Part shown: positions 1 to 8,807 of the stretch, piece by piece | Layout: each line of letters starts with the position of its first letter | How positions within the stretch are numbered: the first letter of the stretch is position 1 | Assembly: GCA_964547995.1 (NCBI GenBank) | Contig: CAZJRB010000030.1 | Span: 1-61,534, forward strand | Source: CAZJRB01 sp964547995 | GTDB taxonomy: Bacteria > Planctomycetota > Planctomycetia > Pirellulales > Thermoguttaceae | Direction of reading: 5' to 3' | Length of the DNA: 61,534 nt | Notes under the pieces: generated by a model | Told to the model about the DNA's origin: nothing | The model's input: only the letters and a program-made list of their open reading frames with translations | Databases searched by the model: none | Program-made: the position numbers and the translations under genes

Positions 1-22
1 GAAGGTGCTAATATCAAATACT

Positions 23-1354
23 TTACGTCACGTCAACATAAGTTAGACAGTCGAAGTACTCAGTTTGCCCCAGTTTTTTCTCCACATACTTAAGCGCCCT
101 TTGGAGCGGCCGATCGACGAACGGTTCCGGTTCGCCGTTTGGAGACGTTTCATCGCCGGCTTGTGGGAGATGGGAGTCTCGTTGGCGTCGCCATTGGTGG
201 AACCGGACGAGTTCGTCGCCCTTGACGACGACCTCGCAGTCTTCGTCGGGCACAACGCCCCAATCGCCGTCGGTCTCGCTGCTTTCTTTGTCGATATTTT
301 TTTCGCTGGGGCGCCAATAGCTGGCAGTAGTCAGTTTCAGCACCCCTTTATTCTCTTCCAGTTGGATAACATCCTGCACGGTACCTTTTCCCCAGGTCCG
401 CTGGCCGACGATCGCGGCCCGCCGGAGGTCCTGGAGACAGGCGGCGACGATTTCGCTGGCGCTGGCGCTGTGCTGGTTGACAATGACGGCTATGGGAAAA
501 TCGGGGTAGGTATCCTTCGGGTCGGCCTTATAGGTTTGCCGGACCCGTTTATCGCGACCCCGTATCGTCACGATCACCCCGTCGCCGACGAACATGTTGC
601 AGATATCGGTCGCGGCGGTGAGCAATCCGCCACGGTTGTCGCGAAGGTCGAGGATCAACCCCTGCATGTCGTTCTTGAGGAGTTCGTCAAGTACGTCGCG
701 TAACTCCTGCAAGGTCTTCTCGCCGAAGGATTGAATGCGCACGTACGCAATCCGGTCGCGTCCTTCGAGGAAGTAATTCCAGGAGCCGTCGGGGTTTCGG
801 GTGTCGCCGAGCACGCTTGCAACGGGGATGATGTCGCGAACGACGCCGATATCGACGGGTTCTTCGGCGCCTTCGTGAAGAATAGAGAGGGTAACCGGTT
901 CGCCCGGTTTTCCCCGGAGGAGTTCTTTGACATCGTCGAGCGAGAGTCCCTGGGTGCTGTGATCGTCGATCCGCAGGATTTTGTCGCCTGCCCGGATTCC
1001 GGCCTTTTGCGCCGGGGTATCGAACAAGGGTATGACGACGGTCACGAATTTGGTTTTCGGGTCGATCGTGATTTGGATACCCAGGCCGCCGAATTCCTGC
1101 CGCAGCGATTCGTCGAGTTCCTCTGCCTTCTTCGGGCTCTCGAAGGTGGAATACCGATCGGGCAACCGGTCGACCATCCCTTCCATGGCCCCCTCGAACA
1201 GATCATAGGGCTCGACCGGGGTCAGGTAGCGCCGTTCGATCGTGTCGTACGCATTGGCCAGGATGCGCCCGTACCGGTTTGTCTGCACCTTCCGGCAGCA
1301 GAGCAACGAGACAACGGTAAATGCGAGCAGGATGACTATATTGCGCCGCGGCAT
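23..1354 (-). CDS. S41 family C-terminal processing peptidase (CtpA/Prc-like)
   Basis: Predicted envelope serine protease that clips C-termini of exported proteins. The 443-residue protein starts with a hydrophobic signal or anchor (about residues 4-20), then a PDZ domain (about 85-175, GGLGI and AGIRAGD), then the S41 core with LDLRDNRGG, SASASEI and GKGTVQ. By family spacing the catalytic dyad is S298 (middle Ser of SASAS) and K323, 25 residues apart as in Prc. The start at 1354 is chosen because AAGGA lies 7 bases upstream and the signal follows directly; an in-frame ATG at 1405 would add 17 unrelated residues. It is transcribed alone and divergently from the MATE gene. Family assignment is firm; the substrate is unknown. 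Confidence 0.93.
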   Translation of the reverse strand: MPRRNIVILLAFTVVSLLCCRKVQTNRYGRILANAYDTIERRYLTPVEPYDLFEGAMEGMVDRLPDRYSTFESPKKAEELDESLRQEFGGLGIQITIDPKTKFVTVVIPLFDTPAQKAGIRAGDKILRIDDHSTQGLSLDDVKELLRGKPGEPVTLSILHEGAEEPVDIGVVRDIIPVASVLGDTRNPDGSWNYFLEGRDRIAYVRIQSFGEKTLQELRDVLDELLKNDMQGLILDLRDNRGGLLTAATDICNMFVGDGVIVTIRGRDKRVRQTYKADPKDTYPDFPIAVIVNQHSASASEIVAACLQDLRRAAIVGQRTWGKGTVQDVIQLEENKGVLKLTTASYWRPSEKNIDKESSETDGDWGVVPDEDCEVVVKGDELVRFHQWRRQRDSHLPQAGDETSPNGEPEPFVDRPLQRALKYVEKKLGQTEYFDCLTYVDVT

Positions 1355-1405
1355 GGATGGATCCTTCACCAGTTGGCAACCGAACGACCGCCCGACATCC
1401 TCCAT

Positions 1406-1643
1406 CCTACCGCGGCCGGACGCGATTTGGCAAGGGGGTAGGGGCCGTGAACTCGCACGGCACGAGAATTGTCCCTTTATACCATGGCCGCTTACACGAG
1501 CGGCTGGTGTCTGCCGTGCGGAGCCGCGAGTGGCTTGCCTTGCCGGCCAAATGATCCCATACTAATGATTTGCCCGCCGGCCCGAACCCCAACCCTCAAC
1601 TTCCTAACCCCCTATTCCCTGATCCCTAGCCCCTAATCCCTGC
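1406..1643. other. Divergent intergenic region with CCTAA-type leader
   Basis: Gap between the divergent protease and MATE genes. The last ~55 bases before the MATE start are almost purine-free and built from CCTAAxCCC-like units (CCTAACCCCCTA, CCTAGCCCCTAATCCC). No Shine-Dalgarno sequence and no clear promoter were found. Similar leaders precede other genes in this window. Confidence 0.5.
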
Positions 1644-3053
1644 ATGTCTCGCACTGTCGTTTCCAACCGGATCGTGCAAGCCCCGGGAACCCTTCGGCCG
1701 ATGCTTCGGCTGGCCTGGCCCGTCCTCGCGGAGCAGTTCCTGGGCATTCTCGTCTGGTTTTCCGATCGGCTTCTGGTCGGACACTACCTCGACACGGTCC
1801 ACCAGGCGGCGATCACCCTGATGGCTTATGTGCTCTGGCTGGTTTTCGGGCTCTTTATGATGGTGGGGATCGGGGCGACGGCCATGGTCGCCCGATTCGT
1901 CGGGGCGGGCAACAACCGGATGGCCCGCAGGGTCACCAATCAGGCCTTCCTCATCGGCGCGGTGGCGGCGGTCTTCGCTACCGGTCTGGGATACGTCTTC
2001 GGCGAGAACATCGTACACTTCTTCCAGCTCAAAGGCGAAGCAGCCCGGTTGGCGGTCGTCTATCTGCACTACATGTTGCCCGTCATTCCGCTGATCATGA
2101 TCGAGGCCGTCGGCATCGCCTGCCTTCGCGGGGCGGGCGATATGATCGCCGGCCTGATCATCATGGCCGTTGTCAATGTCGTCAACGTCATCGTCAGTTG
2201 GGCGCTCGTGCTCGGATTGGGACCGTTGCCGGCGCTCGGCTGGGACGGTATCGCCACCGGGACGATGACCGGGTTCATCGTCGGCGGCGGGATGGTGCTG
2301 TGGCTGATGCTGCGGGGCCGCTCCGGATTGAAATTCCACTGGCGGATGCTGCGATTCAACGGCAACCTCGTCGGCCGGCTGCTGTGGACGGGCCTGCCCG
2401 GCGGGGCCGATATGCTCTCGATCATCGGGTGCCAGTTGTGGTTCATTTCGATCATCAACCGGTTGGGCAACGTGGCCGCGGCTGCGCACGGGGTGGCCAT
2501 CTGCGCCGAGTCGCTTGCCTTTCTGCCCGGCGCCGCGTTTCAAATGGCCGCGGCCACGTTGGCCGGGCAGTACCTCGGCGCTAAAAATCCCCACAAGGCC
2601 GGACGCGTCGCCTGGATGGCCGTCCTGGTCGGCGGCGGCATTATGACCGCCGTCGGGGCTCTCCTCTTCGTCGGGGCCGGGCACATCGCGCCGCTGTTGG
2701 TCCGCGCCGAACTGGTCGACGTCGCCGAACTGGCGACAAAACTGCTGCGGACCATCTCGGTGGCCATGCCGGCGCTGGCGCTGACGCTGATCCTCACCGG
2801 GGTGTTACGCGGCGCCGGCGACACCCGCTGGCCGTTGCTCTTCTCGCTGATCGGCTTCCTCGGCGTCCGCATCCCCTTGGCCTATTGGTTCACCTTCCAG
2901 GAAATTCACGTCCCCGGCGCCGGTCTGGTCATTGCCGGATGGGGGCTTGGTGCCGTCGGGGCCTGGTATGCCATGGTCATCGATCTCCACGTCCGGGCCG
3001 CGCTGGTTGTCTGCCGGATCCTCCACGGCGGATGGAAGAAAGTGAAAGTGTAA
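1644..3053 (+). CDS. MATE family efflux transporter
   Basis: Multidrug and toxin extrusion exporter of the inner membrane, expected to expel cationic or organic compounds using a Na+ or H+ gradient. The 469 residues match the usual MATE length with about 12 hydrophobic segments. The N-terminal half shows PVLAEQFLGILVWFSDRLLV followed by GIGATAMVARFVGAG; the second half repeats the fold (GLPGGADMLS, AAATLAGQYLGAKNP). ATG 1644 is preceded by a purine-poor leader rather than a Shine-Dalgarno sequence. It is a single gene, and a GCCGC-TT-GCGGC hairpin follows the stop. The substrate cannot be told from sequence. Confidence 0.93.
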   Translation: MSRTVVSNRIVQAPGTLRPMLRLAWPVLAEQFLGILVWFSDRLLVGHYLDTVHQAAITLMAYVLWLVFGLFMMVGIGATAMVARFVGAGNNRMARRVTNQAFLIGAVAAVFATGLGYVFGENIVHFFQLKGEAARLAVVYLHYMLPVIPLIMIEAVGIACLRGAGDMIAGLIIMAVVNVVNVIVSWALVLGLGPLPALGWDGIATGTMTGFIVGGGMVLWLMLRGRSGLKFHWRMLRFNGNLVGRLLWTGLPGGADMLSIIGCQLWFISIINRLGNVAAAAHGVAICAESLAFLPGAAFQMAAATLAGQYLGAKNPHKAGRVAWMAVLVGGGIMTAVGALLFVGAGHIAPLLVRAELVDVAELATKLLRTISVAMPALALTLILTGVLRGAGDTRWPLLFSLIGFLGVRIPLAYWFTFQEIHVPGAGLVIAGWGLGAVGAWYAMVIDLHVRAALVVCRILHGGWKKVKV

Positions 3054-3058
3054 GAGAA

Positions 3059-3080
3059 CCGTGCCGCTTGCGGCTTCGCA
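3059..3080. repeat. Post-stop GCCGCTTGCGGC hairpin repeat, copy 1
   Basis: A short palindrome (TGCCGCTTGCGGCTTCGCA) right after the MATE stop codon. The same string recurs after the sugar-isomerase stop near 12950, and a related GCCGCTTGCGGC lies near 50428. It could act as a weak terminator or RNA-end protector. No T-run follows, so classical termination is unlikely. Confidence 0.5.
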
Positions 3081-3092
3081 ACATCAGGGCGC

Positions 3093-4532
3093 CTATCGCA
3101 GCCAACTCCGCTCGATCTCTTCGAGCGTTCGGCCCTTGGTTTCGGGAATGCACCGCCATACGAACAGCACGGACACAACACATAGGGCTCCGTACACCCA
3201 GAACGGGTAGCCATGATGGAACCTCCGGATCAGCCACGGAGAGCCGTCCATCATCGTGAAGGTTTGGGTAACCAGGAAGTTGGCAATCCAGAGGCAGACG
3301 GTGGCGATGGCCATGGCGCGGCCGCGGATTCGCGTCGGGAAAATCTCCGAGAGGATTACCCACGTGACCGGTCCGACCGACAACGCGAAGCAGGCAATGT
3401 AGCCCAGCACGAAAATCAACACCCACAGCTCCGTCTTCTGCCAGTAGGCGGCCAGACCCATCGCCACCAGCGAGATACCCATTCCCGTGTAGCCGATCAG
3501 CATCAGCGGCTTGCGCCCCAGGCGGTCGACCGTCCAAATGGCAATGATCGTGAAGGTCAGGTTCACGGCGCCGACGACGACGGTTTGCAGCAATGCGGCG
3601 GTAGTCTCGGTTCCCAACTTTTTGAAGATTTCCGGCCCATAGTAAAGGAACACGTTGATGCCGGTCACCTGCTGCAATATGGCCAGGACCACGCCAATGA
3701 GCAGCACGATTCGCATGCCCGGCAGGAAGAGCTGGGCCAGCGAGCCGCTTTCGTGCGCGATGGCGTCTTCGATTTCGGCCAGCTCCACCTTGGCATGGTT
3801 CGCACCGCCGACGCGGGTCAGGACGGCCAGCGACTCATCGCGGCGTTGCTGCTTGCAGAGCCAGCGGGGGCTTTCGGGCACGCAAAACATCAGGCCCAAG
3901 AGAAGCGCAGCGGGCAGGGCCTCCGAGCCGAACATCCAACGCCAGCCGTACTGCACGTTCCACGAGGCGGTTTCCCCGCCGACCGCCGCGGCCGCGTCGA
4001 CCGAGGAACCGTACGCTGCGATAAAGTAGTTGACGAAGTAAACGATCAGCATTCCGGAAACGATGGCGAACTGGTTGACCGAGACCATCCGCCCGCGGAT
4101 CCGCGCCGGAGAGACCTCGGCAATATACAGCGGCGAAGTCAACGACGCGGCGCCGACGCCCAGCCCGCCGATGATCCGGAAAACGATGAACTGCGTGAAA
4201 TCGCGGGGGAACGCCGTCCCCAAAGCCGAGATCAAGAACAAGACGGCCGAGAAGATCAGGACCTTCTTCCGGCCGAAGCGGTCGCTCAGCGTCCCGGCCA
4301 GCGCGGCGCCGACGGCGCATCCGACCAGGGCGCTGGCCGCCGCCCAGCCCTTCCACAGTTGCGGGTCCAGATCGAAGTGCTTCTGGAGAAACCCGATGGC
4401 CCCGGCGATCACCGCCGTGTCGTAGCCGAACAGCAAGCCCCCCAACGCCGCGACCATCGCCAGCAAACAAAGGTAAGCCACGCTCCCTTCTGCGGCGAGC
4501 GTCTGCGGAGATTCGTAAGGATTGTCGGTCAT
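3093..4532 (-). CDS. Sugar porter family MFS transporter
   Basis: Major facilitator of the sugar-porter family (xylose/glucose-H+ symporter type), an inner-membrane sugar importer. The 479-residue protein has about 12 TM segments and the family signatures: GGLLFGYDTAVIAGA in TM1, RFGRKK in loop 2-3, PESPRWL after TM6, DRLGRKPL in loop 8-9 and PETKGRTLEEIE at the C-terminus. The start at 4532 is preferred over 4559 because it gives MTDNPYESP, matching the NPYxSP N-terminus seen on other planctomycete membrane proteins, including the small protein ending at 9767. No strong Shine-Dalgarno sequence precedes either start. It lies tail-to-tail with the MATE gene. The sugar is not predictable. Confidence 0.94.
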   Translation of the reverse strand: MTDNPYESPQTLAAEGSVAYLCLLAMVAALGGLLFGYDTAVIAGAIGFLQKHFDLDPQLWKGWAAASALVGCAVGAALAGTLSDRFGRKKVLIFSAVLFLISALGTAFPRDFTQFIVFRIIGGLGVGAASLTSPLYIAEVSPARIRGRMVSVNQFAIVSGMLIVYFVNYFIAAYGSSVDAAAAVGGETASWNVQYGWRWMFGSEALPAALLLGLMFCVPESPRWLCKQQRRDESLAVLTRVGGANHAKVELAEIEDAIAHESGSLAQLFLPGMRIVLLIGVVLAILQQVTGINVFLYYGPEIFKKLGTETTAALLQTVVVGAVNLTFTIIAIWTVDRLGRKPLMLIGYTGMGISLVAMGLAAYWQKTELWVLIFVLGYIACFALSVGPVTWVILSEIFPTRIRGRAMAIATVCLWIANFLVTQTFTMMDGSPWLIRRFHHGYPFWVYGALCVVSVLFVWRCIPETKGRTLEEIERSWLR

Positions 4533-4610
4533 GGTGCGGTCCCGGCGGATGGTTTCCACATCCTATCAGTTGCGAGCGGGGCTTGACAAGGGGGCAAAAA
4601 GGGAATCCAA

Positions 4611-4839
4611 TGCAAAGCCGCGACCAGTGGTCGCGGAAAAACGGGACGCAAATTGCGGAATCGGTGGACTCAACCCAACAGACTTACGCAGGACCAAGTC
4701 CCCTCAGCAGGGCTCCCGCGACCACCGAGGCTGTGACTTTTTGCGATTTGGCTGTAGGGAACGCCCTCTGTGGCGTTCCGAGAAGCAGGAAGGAGCGCGT
4801 TTCCCGGGTTTCGGAACGCCACAGAGGGCGTTCCCTACA
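4611..4839. repeat. Composite dispersed repeat, copy 1
   Basis: Composite of two repeat modules with diverged sequence between them. It opens with GCAAAGCCGCGACCAGTGG, runs through a spacer, reaches CCGCGACCACCGAGGCTGTG and ends in the TGTAGGG...CCCTACA inverted repeat (4753-4839; arms about 28 bases). The opening module and the closing junction recur in the same order and near-equal spacing (142 versus 149 bases) at 61369-61534, where the window ends. A reverse GGTCGCGGCTTTA module follows at about 4877. This fills most of the 400-base gap before the URO-D gene; no gene was seen. Confidence 0.8.
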
Positions 4840-4940
4840 GAGCATCGATACCAGGCTCCAAAAGAGTCACAGCCTCACCGGTCGCGGCTTTACAATAGCC
4901 GGACCCCGAATCCCCGAACCCCTAGCCACGAATCCCCAGA

Positions 4941-6203
4941 ATGAATTCCCGTCAACGCGTCGAATCGGCCCTCAACCGCGAACCGCCCGATTACGTCCCG
5001 CTGGACCTCGGGGCAAGCCCGGTCACCGGCATGCACGTCAGCAGCGTCTACGCCCTGCGGCAGGCACTCGGGCTCGATCCGGCGGGCACCCCGGTGAAGG
5101 TCGTCGAGCCGTACCAGATGCTCGGCGAGATCGCCCCCGATCTGCTCGATGCCATCGGGGCCGACGTCGTCGAACTGGGCGGGCAAAAGAACTTCTTCGG
5201 CTTCAAGAACGAGGACTGGAAACCGTGGACCACCTTCGACGGCACCCCGGTTCTCGTGCCGGGGCTCTTCAACACCGAGCCGGAAGCATCCGGCGATATC
5301 CTCCAGTGGCCCGAGGGCGACCGGTCGGTCCAAGCCAGCGCCCGGATGCCCAAGGGCGGGTTCTACTTCGACACGATCGTCCGCCAGGACCCCGTCGACG
5401 AAGAGAACCTCGACCCGGAGGACAACCTCCAGGAATTCGGCCCCATTTCGGACGACGACCTGCAACACTTCGCCGGCGAGGCCGAGCGGCTGCGCTCCGA
5501 GAGCGACCGGGCGATCCTCGCCAACTTCGGCGGCACCGCCTTCGGCGACATCGCCCTGGTGCCGGTCCCTTGGGTGAAGCACCCCCGCGGCATCCGCGAC
5601 ATCGAGGAGTGGTACGTCAGCACGGCCGCCCGGTTCGACTACGTCTACGAGGTCTTCGACCGCCAGTGCGGGATCGCCCTGGCCAACCTCGCGAAGATCT
5701 ACGACGCGGTGGGCGACCGGGTCACGGCCGTCTTTATCACCGGGACCGACTTCGGTACCCAGAACGGCCCCTTCATCAGTCCGAAAAGCTACCGCGATCT
5801 CTACATGCCGTTCCACGTCCGTGTGAACGAGTGGGTCCACGAGCACACGCCGTGGAAGACGTTTATCCACTCGTGCGGTTCGGTTTCGGCGCTTTTGCCC
5901 GACATCGTCGAGGCGGGGTTCGACATTCTCAACCCGGTCCAGTGCTCGGCGGCCGACATGGATCCGCAGATGTTGAAAGACCGTTTCGGCGAGCGGATCA
6001 CGTTCTGGGGCGGCGGCGTCGACACCCAGCAGACGCTCCCCTTCGGCACACCCGACAAGGTCCGCGCGGAGGTCCGCGAGCGGATCGATATCTTCGGCGC
6101 CGGCGGCGGGTTCGTCTTCAACACCGTCCACAACGTCCAGGCCAAGACCCCGGCCGAAAACCTCGTCGCCCTGTACGAAACCGTGCGGCAGTGCCGTAAA
6201 TAG
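4941..6203 (+). CDS. Uroporphyrinogen decarboxylase (URO-D) family protein
   Basis: A 420-residue TIM-barrel protein of the URO-D superfamily. It resembles the methyltransferase-like branch found widely in Planctomycetes more than heme-pathway HemE: it is longer than HemE (~350), begins MNSRQRVESALNREPPD and lacks the HemE arginine-rich N-terminal motif. Visible features are HSCGSVS (His/Cys that could ligate zinc in corrinoid methyltransferase relatives), DIVEAGFDILNPVQ and GGGVDTQ near the end. It stands alone behind a repeat-filled gap with a CCCCGAA/CCCCTAG-type leader and no Shine-Dalgarno sequence. The exact reaction is unknown; corrinoid methyl transfer in sugar or C1 metabolism is an inference. 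Confidence 0.88.
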   Translation: MNSRQRVESALNREPPDYVPLDLGASPVTGMHVSSVYALRQALGLDPAGTPVKVVEPYQMLGEIAPDLLDAIGADVVELGGQKNFFGFKNEDWKPWTTFDGTPVLVPGLFNTEPEASGDILQWPEGDRSVQASARMPKGGFYFDTIVRQDPVDEENLDPEDNLQEFGPISDDDLQHFAGEAERLRSESDRAILANFGGTAFGDIALVPVPWVKHPRGIRDIEEWYVSTAARFDYVYEVFDRQCGIALANLAKIYDAVGDRVTAVFITGTDFGTQNGPFISPKSYRDLYMPFHVRVNEWVHEHTPWKTFIHSCGSVSALLPDIVEAGFDILNPVQCSAADMDPQMLKDRFGERITFWGGGVDTQQTLPFGTPDKVRAEVRERIDIFGAGGGFVFNTVHNVQAKTPAENLVALYETVRQCRK

Positions 6204-6237
6204 CTGCGTTTTCTGGAGAAGGAACAGTCGTTCGGAA

Positions 6238-6267
6238 CTTGACGTATATCAAGAACTATCCTACACT
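6238..6267 (+). promoter_or_regulatory. Promoter with palindromic operator of the MqsRA-like pair
   Basis: TTGACG (6239-6244), a 17-base spacer, then TACACT (6262-6267) form a sigma70-like promoter 47 bases upstream of the toxin-like gene. The -35 box sits inside the inverted repeat CTTGA-CGTATA-TCAAG (6238-6253). This fits autorepression by the HTH antitoxin, as known for MqsA; the binding itself is inferred. Confidence 0.6.
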
Positions 6268-6313
6268 AAACTGATGGGTATCCCCTGTCAGGATCGATCG
6301 AGGAACCTGGCGG

Positions 6314-6661
6314 ATGGCCCCGTTGACAGACCCCCACCTGCTGGCCGCGATTCGCCAGGCATTCGTGGAGAATCGCCGGTTTGTCGGCTACGTAACTTGG
6401 AAACCGCGAGCACAAGAATGGGTTCGGAGGGAGTTTGCCAACCATACCGCCCGAGCGATCGCTGACATCATCAATGACTATATCACTTCGGGCGGCACAA
6501 TCGACCAGATTCGGGAGACTCGGGAGGAGTGGCTGGAGTATTCTTACCACTATGATGTCCGTTTGGAAATCATGGAGCGTCGAATCTACGTCGAGATGTT
6601 ACTTCTGCGGGAGGAACCCGCGGATCCGCATGTTGAGATCGTGAGTATTCATGACGTGTGA
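6314..6661 (+). CDS. Putative toxin of an MqsR/DUF4258-like toxin-antitoxin pair
   Basis: A 115-residue basic/acidic protein with no clear family name. Its C-terminal half (IYVEMLLLREEP, VEIVSIHDV) resembles the last strands of small RelE-fold toxins such as MqsR and DUF4258 proteins, which end in a similar ITVIHDV string. The main argument is context: its last 11 bases overlap the next gene, which encodes a two-CxxC zinc domain plus HTH, the layout of the MqsA antitoxin, and toxin-first order matches mqsRA. AGGA lies about 10 bases before ATG 6314. If a toxin, it would cleave mRNA; that is inference. A non-toxin partner of the regulator is the alternative. Confidence 0.6.
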   Translation: MAPLTDPHLLAAIRQAFVENRRFVGYVTWKPRAQEWVRREFANHTARAIADIINDYITSGGTIDQIRETREEWLEYSYHYDVRLEIMERRIYVEMLLLREEPADPHVEIVSIHDV

Positions 6662-7145
6662 GTTTGCAATGGACAAACCGGTTCAACAAGTTGCCAGGCG
6701 TCCTTTTCCTTGGCACTGCTCCGGCTGTGGCAAGAAGGAAGTGTACGGCGCCGTCACCTCGCATACCTGCGAGGTAAACCACGACGGTCGATTGCACACG
6801 GTGGAAGTGCCGGAGTTGCAGGTCGGAAAATGCCGGGCTTGCGGTGAAGTGTGTTTTGACGATTTCACCGACGACCAGATCTCTGCCGCCTTGCGTGCGA
6901 AACTGCGACTGCTTTCGCCGGAGCAAATCCGCGATGCGATGAAAGCACTTGGCCTGCGGCAGAAGGAATTGGCCGCCCGGCTGGGTGTCGCCGAAGCGAC
7001 AATGTCCCGATGGTGTACGGGTTCGCTCATCCAGTCCCGGGCGATGGACAACCTGATGCGAGTCTATTTCGGCATTCCCGAAGCCCGCGCCGTCCTGACC
7101 GGACCCGAGCAAGATCCAAGCTTTGGGGCGACCGTTACGGGCTAG
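6651..7145 (+). CDS. YgiT-type zinc finger / HTH antitoxin (MqsA-like)
   Basis: A 164-residue protein with an N-terminal zinc-binding domain, CSGC (about 23-26) and CRAC (about 61-64), followed by a Xre-type helix-turn-helix (RQKELAARLGVAEATMSRW, about 104-122), the domain order of MqsA/YgiT antitoxins. It would neutralise the upstream protein and repress the shared promoter. ATG 6651 overlaps the upstream stop by 11 bases; ATG 6669 (MDKPVQQ) would start 7 bases after it and is also possible. The C-terminal tail (SRAMDNLMRVYFGIP) resembles that of antitoxins that dimerise through the HTH domain. Confidence 0.82.
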   Translation: MTCEFAMDKPVQQVARRPFPWHCSGCGKKEVYGAVTSHTCEVNHDGRLHTVEVPELQVGKCRACGEVCFDDFTDDQISAALRAKLRLLSPEQIRDAMKALGLRQKELAARLGVAEATMSRWCTGSLIQSRAMDNLMRVYFGIPEARAVLTGPEQDPSFGATVTG

Positions 7146-7162
7146 GCTTTGTCTCAAAACCC

Positions 7163-7234
7163 GTACGATGGCCTTCCAAGGCCGTCGGGAAGCTGCGTTT
7201 TTTCGACGGTGACGGCCTTGGAAGGCCATCGTAC
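7163..7234. repeat. GTACGATGGCCTTCCAAGGCC inverted repeat
   Basis: A 72-base inverted repeat with ~28-base arms (GTACGATGGCCTTCCAAGG ... CCTTGGAAGGCCATCGTAC) between the antitoxin and glutamate decarboxylase genes. A single arm with its GCGTTTTTT/GATGGCGACGG middle recurs at 23430-23486. A close variant (CGACGGGCTTCCAAGCCCG) occurs at 49207-49283 and 57983-58050. No coding potential was found in the 222-base gap. Confidence 0.85.
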
Positions 7235-7367
7235 AACTCATCCGAGGTTATTTCTGCTACGCAAGCTAGACTTGTCTTGTTGCCCCGCGACGATTCTGCC
7301 ACAATCGATGCCACTGTAAAACTTACACCCTGGCCGGCCTTTCCAATCCAATAGAGAGATTCGACCC

Positions 7368-8756
7368 ATGCTGTCCAAAAAGATCTCGCTCGACAAGGAA
7401 TCGGAAAAACAGCACCACGCGCCCGGCTTCAGTGCACGGTTCCTCGAAGAGCCGGTGCCCAAGTACGAGATGCCCGAGGGCTCCGTCTCCGGCGACGTGG
7501 CCTATCTGCTCATCCACGACGAGCTGAACCTCGACGGCAACCCGGCGCTGAACCTGGCCTCCTTCGTCACCACCTGGATGGAGCCCCAGGCCGCGGCGCT
7601 GATGGCCGAAACGCTCGACAAAAACTACGTCGACCAGGACGAATACCCCCAGACCACCGAAATCCAGAACCGCTGCGTGAACATGATCGCCAACCTGTTC
7701 CACGCCCCGGAGGCCGGTGTCGGCACCGCCACCGTCGGCTCGTCCGAAGCGATCCACCTCGCCGGGCTCGCCCTGAAGTGGAACTGGCGAAAGCGCCGCA
7801 CCGACGCCGGAAAACCGGCCGACAAGCCCAACCTCGTCATGGGCGCCAACGTCCAGGTCTGCTGGGAGAAGTTCGCCCGATACTTCGAGGTCGAGCCGCG
7901 ATACGTCCCGCTGACCGAGGAGCGCTATGTCCTCGGCGCCGACGAGGCCGTCGAGATGGTCGACGAAAACACGATCGCCGTCGTCGGCATCCTCGGCAGC
8001 ACCTACACGGGCGAGTACGAGCCGGTCGAGCGGCTCAACGACGCCTTGACGCAACTCAACGCCAAGACGGGCTGGGAGGTGCCGATCCACGTCGACGCGG
8101 CCAGCGGCGGGTTCGTCGCCCCGTTCACCTCGCCCGACTTGCTCTGGGATTTCAGGCTCCCGCTGGTCCGCTCGATCAACGTCTCGGGCCACAAGTACGG
8201 GCTGGTCTACCCGGGCGTCGGGTGGGTCGTCTGGCGCGACGCCGCCGAGCTGCCCGAGGACCTGATCTTCCACGTGAACTACCTCGGCGGCGACCAGCCC
8301 ACCTTCAACCTGAACTTTTCCCGCAACGCGAGCCAGATCATCGCCCAGTACTACAACCTGCTGCGGCTGGGCAAGGAGGGCTACCGCAAGATCATGGTCG
8401 CGTTGCAGGACAACGCCCGGTATCTGACCGAGCAGTTGCTCTCCACCGGCAAGTTCACGATGCTCAGCAAGCTGGGCGACCTGCCGGTGGTCACGTTTGC
8501 GTTGAAAGACGACAGCCGCTTCAGCGTGTTCGATATCTCGGCCAGGCTCCGCGAGCGGGGCTGGATCGTTCCGGCCTACACGATGGCCCCGAACGCCCAG
8601 GACATCGCCGTCTTGCGGGTGGTCGTCCGCGAGGCCCTAAGCCGCGACATGGCCGACATGCTCTTGGAGGACATCAACCGTGCAGTAGCCGAATTCGAGA
8701 AACAAGCCCCCGAGCCGAAGCCGAAGCACGCGGAAAAGACGCGAGGAGTGTGTTGA
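7368..8756 (+). CDS. gadB: Glutamate decarboxylase
   Basis: PLP-dependent decarboxylase turning L-glutamate into GABA and CO2 while consuming a cytoplasmic proton, the core of glutamate-dependent acid resistance. The 462 residues match E. coli GadB (466) across the full length, including MPEGSVSGDVAYLL, NYVDQDEYPQT and HVDAASGGFVAPF (D243). The PLP-binding lysine falls at residue 276 in SGHKYGLVYPG, the same number as in E. coli. The C-terminal tail (PKPKHAEKTRGVC) differs from GadB's pH-gating C-terminal end. No GadC-like antiporter lies nearby, so an acid-resistance role is open and GABA metabolism is an alternative. It is a single gene. Confidence 0.97.
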   Translation: MLSKKISLDKESEKQHHAPGFSARFLEEPVPKYEMPEGSVSGDVAYLLIHDELNLDGNPALNLASFVTTWMEPQAAALMAETLDKNYVDQDEYPQTTEIQNRCVNMIANLFHAPEAGVGTATVGSSEAIHLAGLALKWNWRKRRTDAGKPADKPNLVMGANVQVCWEKFARYFEVEPRYVPLTEERYVLGADEAVEMVDENTIAVVGILGSTYTGEYEPVERLNDALTQLNAKTGWEVPIHVDAASGGFVAPFTSPDLLWDFRLPLVRSINVSGHKYGLVYPGVGWVVWRDAAELPEDLIFHVNYLGGDQPTFNLNFSRNASQIIAQYYNLLRLGKEGYRKIMVALQDNARYLTEQLLSTGKFTMLSKLGDLPVVTFALKDDSRFSVFDISARLRERGWIVPAYTMAPNAQDIAVLRVVVREALSRDMADMLLEDINRAVAEFEKQAPEPKPKHAEKTRGVC

Positions 8757-8807
8757 TGGGGTAGATGTCTTTACTGGCCCCGAGTCGTGCCGGTGGGGAT
8801 TTCTCGC

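Noticed and set aside
65..1441. Long plus-strand frames opposite the CtpA gene
   Set aside because: Shadows of high-GC coding DNA; no domains, while the minus strand encodes a complete S41 protease.
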